Shown here: positions 53,601 to 64,000 of the stretch, in pieces
How the letters are laid out: every line of letters starts with the position of its first letter
Numbering within the stretch: position 1 is the first letter of the stretch
From: Siniperca chuatsi
Taxonomy: Eukaryota; Chordata; Actinopteri; Centrarchiformes; Sinipercidae
NCBI RefSeq assembly: GCF_020085105.1
Contig: NC_058042.1
Location: forward strand, 9,499,501 to 9,563,500
Direction: 5' to 3'
DNA length: 64,000 nt
Translations under genes and position numbers: made by a program
Notes under the pieces: model-generated
Database searches by the model: none
What the model saw: only the letters and a program-made list of their open reading frames with translations
What the model was told of the DNA's origin: nothing

Positions 53601-55286
53601 AGGAACACGTCGTTCTGGCTCAGCCACTTTTGGCTGGACAACTTTGACTTGGGTAGTTTTCAGTTTTCATTTGGTACTGAGTTAAATGTCATTGACCTGA
53701 AATGTTTGTCTAAGATCTTTATCTGTTGCAAGATTTGCTCTTGAATTTGTTTGTATTCGGCTTTGATCTTTGTTTGAGTGAAGCTGCCACCATCAGGCTT
53801 CACAGTATGGATGTTGTTTGATGGATAATGTGCTGAGACTTGTTTCTTCCAAATGTAGCACGTTGCAGTATGTCTCAAGGCTTCAGTTTTTATGTCATCC
53901 GAGCACAGAATGTTTTTGCCTTTTATCTACCAAGAAACTTGAGTGCCAGTTCTTCCCTTGGCTCTCACCTTATATCATTGCATGTTCATGTGAAAAATAC
54001 ACTGTATTGTCACTGTATGTGTAGATTAGTGACAAAAAGTCAAGATCTTTACTGAAGACACTAAAAATGTCATGTATAGCACATGTTGGTCCTGCTTCTG
54101 AGCCTCTTACCTATATTATTTACAGTTTACTCCATATTCCTGTTTAGCAGGCTGCAGATTCTTCACAAGAGGGAGCTGTTTGGTCTTTGTCAAAGCAGTC
54201 CTACTCATGCAACTTGCGTCACCTACAGGAAACAAAAGTAATAGCAGCAGCAGTAGTTTAGACCTGTAGATGTAGACATGGCAATCTAATTTGCTGCTGT
54301 GGTTTCTCTTTGTGCTTGGTGCTGTAGATTTGAAGTCAAGAGTTACTGATTGTGACTTCACATGTTAAAGACCATGACCTTTCACCTCATGTCTAAATCT
54401 GTGTCCCAGTTCCATACAACATACTAACATTTAAGCAGGCTTTGAGTATGTTGTGTGTTTACACCAGAAAGGTGTCACAGTTATAAAAAACATACTAAAA
54501 AACATGTGATTTCTTAGAGATTTTTGAGTGTGCTGTCTCCACAATGTCATGCACAAAGGAAATGGAGGACCTGTTCCCAGCTGCAAAAAATGAAAACGAA
54601 TTGTGGATAGTGGTTAAACAGCTTTGTAAACACCCCAGAAAAGAAAAAAACATTTTGATGTCTTGTGAAGTTTAATTGGCAGAGACCTTCCAAAGTCACA
54701 GTTTGACATGCACAGCGTGGTATCGTGTCATTTCCTGTTAGTATAAAATGGTTAAGTATGTGGATTTTTTTGTATTGTAACTGGAAGGAACAGTATACTA
54801 ACACAATTAGTATATACTGTATAGAATTAGTATGTAGAAGGGAATAGACCTTTTTCCCAGCAGACATTTTGACTTGTCATAGCAGGAAAGCACAGGTGTA
54901 ACTAAAGACATTAACAGTGGCTCAGTTCATTAAGTGTTCCAGTAAACCAGTGAGCTAGCACCAGAGCCATGAAACTGGCACCCCTAACTGGAACACAGTC
55001 GTTATTCATTTGATTAATTACACCTGTGTTTTCCCTGCAATGACATGTCAAAATATCTGCCTTGAAAAAGGTCTATTGGGACAAACTGCAAGTTGTTTCA
55101 TTTATATTCAAATGCATTTTTGTGTTCACAGCGCCCTCTAGTGCTAACAACTGGGAGGACGTCCAGGCGAAGGCCCGCCACCTACTGCTTCACACCTACG
55201 GTCTCACCAGGTGCACAGTGCAGGTCCAGACACACAGGCAGAGGCCAGTACGCAGTTGTGCACACTGCCAGCTGCCCAGCGCCTAA
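47607..55286 (+). CDS. slc30a4: Zinc transporter ZnT4 (solute carrier family 30 member 4), complete, seven coding exons
   Basis: Cation-diffusion-facilitator exporter moving zinc from cytosol into endosomes, lysosomes or the secretory route in exchange for protons. Exons 47607-48006, 49273-49419, 50775-50928, 51244-51460, 52414-52519, 52613-52747 and 55132-55286 join to 437 aa (stop TAA); human ZnT4 is 429 aa. The N-terminus is acidic, with [15 protein letters not shown] before a C-x2-C motif (DPCDNCNKK). Six membrane segments follow. The zinc-site HxxxD pairs are visible in TM2 ([13 protein letters not shown]) and TM5 ([13 protein letters not shown]). The cytosolic loop between TM4 and TM5 is histidine-rich ([13 protein letters not shown]). 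The C-terminal domain includes [13 protein letters not shown] and [19 protein letters not shown]. Intron 4 contains an L2 LINE tail in sense orientation. Neighbours bloc1s6 and nmes1 agree with human synteny. Confidence 0.96.
51790..52000 (+). mobile_element. L2 LINE 3' tail in slc30a4 intron
   Basis: The 3' 200 bases of the same L2 family as the hapln3 and 39.1-kb copies: TATCCTGATTTTACGTGAAC, then GTGAAGCACTTTGTACTTTG TTTTGATAAGTGCTCTATAA ATAAAGTTTTATTATTATTA. No ORF2 body. Sense to slc30a4. Confidence 0.85.
53060..53372 (+). mobile_element. Non-autonomous hAT element in slc30a4 intron 6
   Basis: It starts TAGGGCTGTAACTAATGATT and ends AAATTGCTTCAGCTCTA, with recognisable family interior (GCCCAAGGTGACGTCATTAA; CAGCAAATCCTCAAAATTTG). 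The 8-bp flanks CTAAAGTG and ATTAAGTG agree at 6 of 8 positions, consistent with a decayed hAT target duplication. Confidence 0.75.
54847..55073. mobile_element. TA-flanked palindromic MITE, copy 2
   Basis: GACCTTTTTCCCAGCAGACA TTTTGACTTGTCATAGCAGG at the left and CCTGCAATGACATGTCAAAA TATCTGCCTTGAAAAAGGTC at the right form a long imperfect inverted repeat. TA lies on both sides. It ends 58 bp before slc30a4's last exon, so it occupies the region where the polypyrimidine and branch elements of that intron begin. Confidence 0.85.
55130..55144 (-). promoter_or_regulatory. CTCF-like motif over the slc30a4 last-exon acceptor
   Basis: The minus strand reads GCACTAGAGGGCGCT, 14 of 15 positions of CCASYAGRKGGCRSY. 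It overlaps the AG of the acceptor and the first coding bases of exon 7. Motif match only. Confidence 0.4.
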
Positions 55287-58200
55287 AGAGAGACTCATGC
55301 TTACATTGACTTCCACAGTGCATTTCATGGAGCCAGACAGCAGAGAATACAGTACACAGAGGATGTTGCACCGCTGTCGCAGCTCAGTGCCACAGCAACA
55401 GCCACAGTATACGGTTGCAAGTGGAAAAAGACTGGTGCCAAAGGATAGTTAGTGGACCAACAGCAGGTGCACATTTCTAATCACTACAGCCTCCAGGGAC
55501 CTTTATGCTCTTATGTTTGCTAAGCTTTCAGAGTGGAGTTTGAATGCTTAAAGTCTCAGCTGAGAAGAAGGGGAAAAAAACTTGCTCTTAATTCACCATT
55601 AAAGCCTATTCCAACAGGTAACTTTTTTTGGTATTTTACTGTTCGCTTTATCACGATTGATGTTTTGTCATCAGATGTAAATGTTACTTTTTGTTACTAC
55701 TTGTGAGGACTGTATACTAAGATTTTATTATTTTACTAAGTATGTCAGCAAATGCAAAGGTACCTCATGTAATTCGATGATAACTGTGGTCACAGTGCAT
55801 ATAAGCAGCCCTCCTCACCACTGGCATAAGTGAGGCAAAAAACCTTTATTGTGTCCATTTAGTGGACATTACATCTCATTAAACTTAATCATTAATAATC
55901 TTCAGCCAAAGTCTGTTATAAGGCAGATTTTTAAAAAAGACAACAACCTTAGATATGCATAAAGCAGTCTGTATTGGCTGTACTGACCAACACTTAGAAT
56001 ACCACCACCATGTCTCTTAATTAACTGGTGAGCAGGCAACTGACAATCAAAGTTTGACTGACTTTGAATAAAGGTAAATGCTACAGTGTTTGTACGCCTT
56101 CAGTATGGTTTCTGCTTTACACTCTATACTCTGCTTTTTTCATATCATTAACTGGCAGCATAATAATGCAGACAGGTTTGGGAAATCTTTAGTATTTCAG
56201 ATTTGCAGTGTTTTTCAAAGAGAGAGATGTGAGTTAAAATTTGCCAATAATAGTGTTTATAATGTGTCTCTGTGAAGTGTTGAGAGGCTGTGGGGGGTTT
56301 ATGGTTAACCTTTCCACGTCTCTGATATTAATCATCAAGGGACATCAGGAACTGGATCACTTCTTTTGTTTTTCTCAGTATCTCGTTTTTCTGGGTGTAC
56401 ATGTTAGTAAATTGAAACTTTTATTCTGCACAATTTTCACAATCCAAGTGAAAGCTTCTACTCAAATGTTATTTTGAACCACTGTTGCAATTGTTTGACC
56501 CATCCTCATTCACATATGTGTTATCCATTTGGAAATAATAAAAAAACATGGAAAAAGTATGAATACATAATGTGAGATGTTGACTGTATACCATAGTGTG
56601 CTGGATATGTTGCTTTTCAACACTAGGTGGTGCACTTCTACAATAGCAGAGCAATTCTTTTCATGACAAGCATTTTGTTAAGATAACATGCATATAATTT
56701 GCATTACACTTCTCGATTTGCCACCTTGTTCTTCATATGATGAAACTGCTTTGAAAAATGTAGTTTTTCTTGCATTATTGGGTGTGCAAGTATTGTGGCA
56801 GATGAAGCCTTTTGGAGAAAAAAGGATGTTCTATACAGTATGAATATTGAGAAAGTAGTACATAAATATATGGCTGAAAATTGGTGAATTTAATATGTCA
56901 AATCTGAGGATATGTATTTACCATATATTTGAAACAGTAAAACATCAACTACTTAAGGCTTTTCACACAAAACAAGCTTAATATTTAAATGTAGACATAT
57001 CAAGGGTTTATTATTGACAACATGTGTCTCAGTTTCTAGGCAACAGCTGTGTTAAGATAAAGCCACTGAACCAAAGGCAGACAACTCCTCTGTTTGTATT
57101 ACAGCAGAGCTAATAGTTCACAGCATCCACATGACTGCCCTGCCTTATTTTAGAGTACAATAAACTGCAGTAATGAGCCCTCTCAGTCACTAGTACCTGA
57201 ACCAGTTACAGTAGACTACTTAAAAGAAACAAGTCACAAGACAAAAGTGTTTTCATAGTTTTAGCATTGAGGTGTACCACTGATAACACATGGGGAATTC
57301 CATCTCTCGCTTCTCATTCACTGAATGAGCAATACCTGCTTTACTTGCTGGTCACATGGTCTGTGGTGTCATGATGTCTGTGACCCAGTCACGTACACAA
57401 ATTCCACACACTATATCCTTCCTCTTCTGTCATTGTTTCCCTAAATAACCTTTCAGTTGCACATGAGGTGAAATTAAGTTCTGACTGTAGCATACACCTC
57501 TTTGGCCTTACAGTATATTTGACTACATAATACAAGAACACTGAAAATGCCCTCCAGCCATAAAGAGTCGGTGTTTGTTCACAGTACCTCATGTTTACAT
57601 TGTCTAAAGCTGCTGAAATGTGACAGAGAAGCATCTATGTAGCATTTAAAATCAGAGAAAAACATTGGCTGGAATCTAAACAGTAACAGTAAAGAGCAAA
57701 TGTTTGAACAGGAAATGTTTGAAATGTGAAACACCCTTGCTGACATATGATCAATGAAAAGAGCAACTCAAACAGACCAGAAAACAATACCCATTACTCT
57801 CCTCTCTCTTTCTTCACACCCCTTGTTTAGTGTTTAATAATTCATGAAACGCTTTCAGATTCACAGTGCAGCCCACAGTCCAGCAGGCTGTGTATGCCAG
57901 ACAGTGCCATAGGCAGACACTGTGGGAGGGAGCGTTTTCTGATGTTTTTGCTCTCTTCTGAGATATGAGATGGACGTTAAAAGGATTATCTCTGATTATG
58001 AAGCACAATGGGCGTGTTAAATGCCCACGCAGCCATAAACTAAGCAGATGAGTGCATTTGCCCATTGCTTGGATGGCAGTAATTACTTTACAGCTGTCCT
58101 AGCTGGCAACATCTCATTGGTTTTCTTGTCTGCAAACAACATATAAACAAATACTGACTGCATCTATGGAGATTAAAAAATGGAAAAAAAGCAATGTTTT

Positions 58201-58570
58201 ACTTGGTGGAGTTTCAAAGTTCAATCTTGACCTCGTAAACAGCAGTTCACAAAACAATCTCACCTTGTTGGAGGACCACAATGGAAGTAAGCTTTTTAGG
58301 CTTTATTGTGTTTTACTCCTTGATGATTGTAACTACTGCTGCGCAGAGTTATTATGTATTTTTAATCATCAAATAAATTAAATCAATCACTCAATCACTC
58401 AACCTAATGGTCCATTTAGTAGCACATTCATCAGCAGATGGAATTTGCTCACTTGTCACAACTACATGACAACTTGACAGACTCTATCGGCTGATGAAGA
58501 TCATGTGGGACCTTGAAGTGAGATAGTTTTGTCAATTAAATATTAAGATTTAACCTATTCATTTAAAACA
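55287..58570 (+). other. slc30a4 3' UTR and gene-free downstream DNA
   Basis: The 3' UTR begins at 55287. Candidate poly(A) signals are ATTAAA near 55878 and AATAAA at 56067-56072, and I cannot choose between them. The rest has no recognised exon or RNA gene. Confidence 0.45.
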
Positions 58571-58573
58571 TTA

Positions 58574-58809
58574 GACTTTTTTCACCACAAACATTTTGAC
58601 TCGTCATAGCAGGAAAAGCACAGGTGGATATAATAACATGAATAATGGCTGCATTCCAAGGCGTGCCTTTTTCAGGAAACTGGTATTGTGCATATTGGTT
58701 TACTAGCATGTTTTCCTGGGACACCTAAATGGAGTGGAGCCATCGTTAGTATTATTAGTTACATCTGTGCTCTTTCTGATAAGTCAAACTGTCTGCTGTG
58801 AAAAAAGTC
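58574..58809. mobile_element. TA-flanked palindromic MITE, copy 3
   Basis: It runs GACTTTTTTCACCACAAACA TTTTGACTCGTCATAGCAGG ... CTGCTGTGAAAAAAGTC, with TA directly outside each end. Same arms as the copies at 18170, 54847 and 59692. Confidence 0.85.
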
Positions 58810-58986
58810 TATTTAATAATGTTTTTACATACAGACATAAACACGACTAGAAAGAATAGGTTGGCATTAATCTTTCTTATTTTCAACAAAATCAACAACG
58901 CATTGGTCAATTTCTCAATATATTCTGACTTCCCCAGCCTGTCGGTGGCACTCAGCCACAAGCCCATTCTACTAAAAACATAAATC

Positions 58987-59385
58987 TTTAAAGGAATAGT
59001 TTACATTTCAGAAAATATGCTTATTGACTTTCTTGCTGAGAGATAACTGAGATCAATATTCCTGTCATGTCTGCACGCTAAATAGCTATGAGGCTAGAGC
59101 CAGCAGACAGTTAGCTTAGCTTAGCATAGAATAAAGACTGAAAAGAGGGGGAAACTATACTATGCTATATCTTGTTTGTTTAATCTGTACAAAAACCGAA
59201 GTGTAAGTAACTACAAGTTGTGCCGAATGTTCTACCTTTGGACATAGCTGGGCAATCTGTTTAAGCTAAAGCTAAGCTAACTGGTTGTGGCAGGTAGCTT
59301 CATATTTACCATACAGATTGTCAATCTTGTCATCTGACTTTCAGCAAGAAAGTGAATATGAATATTCTAAAACTATTCCTTTAAA
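58987..59385. mobile_element. MITE with perfect 16-bp termini, 399 bp
   Basis: The left end TTTAAAGGAATAGTTT (58987-59002) and right end AAACTATTCCTTTAAA (59370-59385) are perfect inverted repeats. The interior includes GCCAGCAGACAGTTAGCTTA GCTTAGCAT and TATATCTTGTTTGTTTAATC TGTACAAAAACC, familiar from a very abundant spiny-rayed-fish element. Non-coding. Confidence 0.9.
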
Positions 59386-59691
59386 AATGGGTCACAAATC
59401 TATGGTTTCACTTTCAAAAAAAGGCTCAGTTATTTCCTGAAACAGCTGGGCACTCTAGTTTTCAGCAAATGTTACACAAACAGGGATAAATAATGCATTT
59501 GTTGGGGACTATTTTCAGTGGTGGATTAATACACATTTCGTGCTCTTGTGAGTATTTACAGCACCTGGACAGTGCATGAAGGATCGATTCAAAATAAACT
59601 ACATTGCCCATGTTCATTGTAATGGAGGAACATGTCACAGAGCACAATTATGTGGCTCATTTGTGTTTTTAATAGTTTTTGGACAGCAACA

Positions 59692-59922
59692 GGCCTTTTT
59701 CACATCAGACATTTTAACATGTCACAGCAAGAAAAGCACAGCTGTAAATTAAGGAATTAATGATGTCTTCATTCCATAAAGCTGCTTCAGTTTCAAGGTC
59801 TTGGTATTATGAATGGTTGCTCACTGTCATACTTGAATACAGTGGACCCATTGTTAATGTTATTAGTAACGCCTGTGCTTTTCCTACTATAATAAGTCAA
59901 AATGTCTGCAGTGACGAAGGCC
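59692..59922. mobile_element. TA-type palindromic MITE, copy 4
   Basis: It runs GGCCTTTTTCACATCAGACA TTTTAACATGTCACAGCAAG ... ATGTCTGCAGTGACGAAGGCC. It is the most diverged of the four full-length copies, and the flanking TA is lost. It lies downstream of nmes1's inferred 3' end. Confidence 0.8.
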
Positions 59923-60119
59923 AGTGAAGGTCTATGGCACAGAGCAATAAGCTATATCAGGCTTTGGCTACACAGCCAATACTTGTTAGTTGGATAAATT
60001 CATTGTTAGTTTAGGTCCTATAATGGGATTTGTTGATTAAATATGTTTATGCTTTCTTGAACTTATGAGAACAAAAGAAACACTCTGATGAAAAAAGTTG
60101 AACATGATCACAATAATAA

Positions 60120-60125
60120 TTTATT
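60120..60125 (-). terminator. nmes1: nmes1 poly(A) signal
   Basis: AATAAA on the minus strand, about 410 nt after the nmes1 stop codon. It would place the miR-147 hairpin inside the 3' UTR of the processed host mRNA. Confidence 0.5.
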
Positions 60126-60404
60126 GACAATGTACAGTACATTACTTACTGAATTTACATTTTATCTTTCACATTTAGACACTATCGTACATTCACATCT
60201 ACTTTAAGAGCCTCTGGGTTGCTATGACTACCAACTTCCCTGTCAAATTAAACACCACAACTTATTCAATATAAACATACCTCTCTAGCTGTAATCACAG
60301 AAACCCAGAGTAAATTTGTCTTTATTCACTTAGACTTATCTGTTTTCTACTGTTGTGGATGGATGTCCTTGAGCTGAGCCACTACAGAGCAGGTTGAAAC
60401 CCCA

Positions 60405-60480
60405 CCAGTGGAGCAGAAGCATTTCCGCACACTGAGTGTCAAAGCATCCTAGTTTGTGCAGAAAGGATTCTGTTAGACTG
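60405..60480 (-). ncRNA. mir147: miR-147 precursor hairpin in nmes1 3' UTR
   Basis: The minus strand carries GTGTGCGGAAATGCTTCTGC from 60432 down, identical to the mature miR-147b-3p I remember from mammals. The 5' arm (AACAGAATCCTTTCTGCACA, 60474-60455) pairs with the 3' arm (60431-60412) over 20 positions, with three mismatches and one G-U, around a 23-nt loop. The 5' arm keeps the conserved CTTTCTGCACAAACTAG. It lies about 60-130 nt downstream of the nmes1 stop codon, the same place as in mammals, where miR-147b and NMES1/C15orf48 dampen inflammatory and mitochondrial output together. Processing in this fish is inferred from structure and conservation. Confidence 0.93.
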
Positions 60481-60532
60481 ATGGGGGGCAGGCAGGTAGA
60501 CTGTGGATCTTTCTAGCAGGTGCCCGCCTTTT

Positions 60533-61421
60533 TTACTTAGTGAGGCTCTTCACCAACTCCAGCTCCTCCACTGGTTTCCACTGCTGATTTATGGTGATGA
60601 GCTGCAGCGAAATGCCAGAAATAAAAAAAAAAATTAGGTTTCACCTGACCTAGTTGCAATTTTTACACCAACTTAAAGTGACAGGTAACATGACTGGCTG
60701 CACGGTGGCGTGTACCAGCGTGTTCTGCAACATAAACATCATTATTCTAATGTCACAATAGAGGGCTGGTACCAATTTGATAACATTTCTTCCTCAGTGA
60801 CTCAGCTGATTGCAGCTGCATGCTGGAAGATTCTGCTTGTATTTAAGTGCCAAGAATAAAAAAGGCTTATTAACAACCATACAAACGTTATCAAATGATA
60901 CGTAATGTTAGGAATGTTACCTTTTGGGGTTTTGATGGGTCTACTCTCTCCCATGGTTCTGGGTTTCTGGTCTTATTCAAACTAAACAGTGAATGAAAAT
61001 GTTGCATCATTATTAAGCATTTCTTACATGCCAGAGGCAGATAGAAGTAAGACTAAGTATGAAAACAGGTGTAATTTAAAGCACATATTATAAAATAAAT
61101 ACAGTGGAATATAATTTTATCAACATGAGAAAAAGAGTGCAATAACACTCACATAACATCAGGCTTAGTAAGTAGAAAGTAGATCGAAGCAGAGGTGGCT
61201 CCTGTTGCAGCAAAAGCCATGAACCCTATCAGAGGGATCAGCTGGAACACACGTAAATGATTTTTTGAAAGTTTTTAAATGTGCATCATATTAAAATATC
61301 TTATATTCTACATTGGCTTTGTAGCCAATGTTCATGATAAAAAAAAATCACATTTAACATAGTAAAAATGTAAACTGCTCACCTCCTTTTTCTTTCTCAA
61401 CATTTGGAAAAATCCAGCCAT
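60533..61421 (-). CDS. nmes1: NMES1 / C15orf48 orthologue, NDUFA4-like mitochondrial protein, complete, four exons
   Basis: Small inner-membrane protein. In mammals (also called MOCCI) it replaces NDUFA4 in cytochrome c oxidase during inflammation. Minus-strand exons 61383-61421, 61153-61241, 60921-60981 and 60533-60601 join to 85 aa; human is 83 aa. It starts MAGFFQMLRKKKELIPLIGF, a basic patch leading into a single membrane segment (LIGFMAFAATGATSASIYFL). Then come the conserved NPEPWERVDP and the C-terminus KLITINQQWKPVEEL, almost identical to human. A 5' UTR exon probably ends at the donor CAACAACAG|GTGAGA near 61543, with the acceptor CTCTTTAG just before the start codon. It is tandem with spata5l1 on the same strand, and the 3' UTR hosts miR-147. 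Confidence 0.95.
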
Positions 61422-61542
61422 TTTTCTAATTTCTCAAATGCCTAAAGAGAAATTGATCATAATTCCACTTAACGATGACGAGTCCATTCAGTGAATTAAA
61501 CTCAACAAGACATAGAGGCAGCTGTGTGTGGCTGGTCTCACC

Positions 61543-61860
61543 TGTTGTTGGCGTGAAGTCCTTGATGTCTCTTAGCGCAGCATCCTGTGAGTCCGGCTGA
61601 TGTAGGCTGGATGAGAGGTAGTACGAGGTGAAATGCACGTAGACAGACAGAGCTTCCTGCACTGAAATGCACCAGTGGAGTCCAATTCGTCAACAGAGCC
61701 ACTTTGCTGATGATCAATACATTTTCTGAGTGTGCAGCTCCCTCTTCTGGCCACGTTTGAAAACTGAAAGTCAACGGCTGGTAAATGGTTTGAAGTGTAT
61801 ATCTCAAACATTAAATGATTTTAAGTGCTTGTCAGTGAAAAAAAAAAACAAGAAAAGAGC
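61543..61860 (-). promoter_or_regulatory. nmes1: nmes1 5' exon and promoter, squeezed against the spata5l1 3' end
   Basis: The spata5l1 stop is at 61944 and its likely AATAAA is at 61879-61874, so only some 200-300 bases separate its cleavage site from the nmes1 first-exon donor near 61543. A CTCF-like minus-strand motif, CCAGAAGAGGGAGCT, sits at 61736-61750. No TATA box is evident. The exact start site is unknown. Confidence 0.45.
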
Positions 61861-61943
61861 ATACTTTACTCATTTTATTTCTAACTAGTTTTTGTGTAAT
61901 AATACAATATATCAATGCAAAGGACATGCTCATATGTGGTTTG

Positions 61944-64000
<2,057 letters not shown>

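Overview
The window is teleost nuclear DNA. It is AT-rich and intron-dense, has long CA, GA and TA microsatellites, and carries fish-type interspersed repeats: L2 and I-clade LINE fragments, tRNA-type SINEs, hAT-like and TA-flanked palindromic MITEs, and a MITE with the 16-bp termini TTTAAAGGAATAGTTT that I know from spiny-rayed fishes. All identifications come from reading translated exons and splice sites by eye; no database was searched.

Layout, left to right. (1) 2.3-9.2 kb, plus: mfge8, missing only its 5' signal-peptide exon(s), with three EGF modules and two discoidin domains. (2) 11.3-13.9 kb: a decayed DNA element bounded by TAGAACC-type repeats, with a palindromic MITE nested inside. 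(3) 14.0-19.7 kb, plus: hapln3, the link protein that accompanies mfge8 in vertebrates. (4) 21.9-24.2 kb, minus: an intact four-exon gene I cannot name, encoding 253 aa with Cys/His zinc-finger-like exons and a C-terminal BESS-like motif. (5) 24.5-30 kb: repeats, including an I-clade LINE relic. (6) 30.3-32.6 kb, plus: nmrk2, nicotinamide riboside kinase. (7) 32.6-43.4 kb: gene-poor and repeat-rich. (8) 43.4-46.9 kb, minus: bloc1s6 (pallidin), sharing a short divergent promoter with (9) slc30a4 (zinc transporter ZnT4), 47.6-55.3 kb, plus. (10) 55.3-60.1 kb: gene-free, rich in MITEs. (11) 60.1-61.7 kb, minus: nmes1 (C15orf48 orthologue) with a miR-147 hairpin in its 3' UTR. (12) 61.9-64 kb, minus: the 3' part of spata5l1/afg2b, an AAA+ ATPase, running off the right edge.

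The block bloc1s6 - slc30a4 - nmes1 - spata5l1 has the order I know from human 15q21. mfge8-hapln3 is a second conserved pair, from 15q26. nmrk2 maps to 19p13 in human, so its position here between the two is a fish-lineage arrangement. Functionally the genes fall into small sets: extracellular matrix and cell-surface adhesion (mfge8, hapln3); lysosome-related organelles and vesicular zinc (bloc1s6, slc30a4, behind a promoter with two inverted MITF/TFE-type M-boxes); mitochondrial and inflammatory control (nmes1/miR-147); NAD salvage (nmrk2); and an AFG2-type unfoldase (spata5l1).
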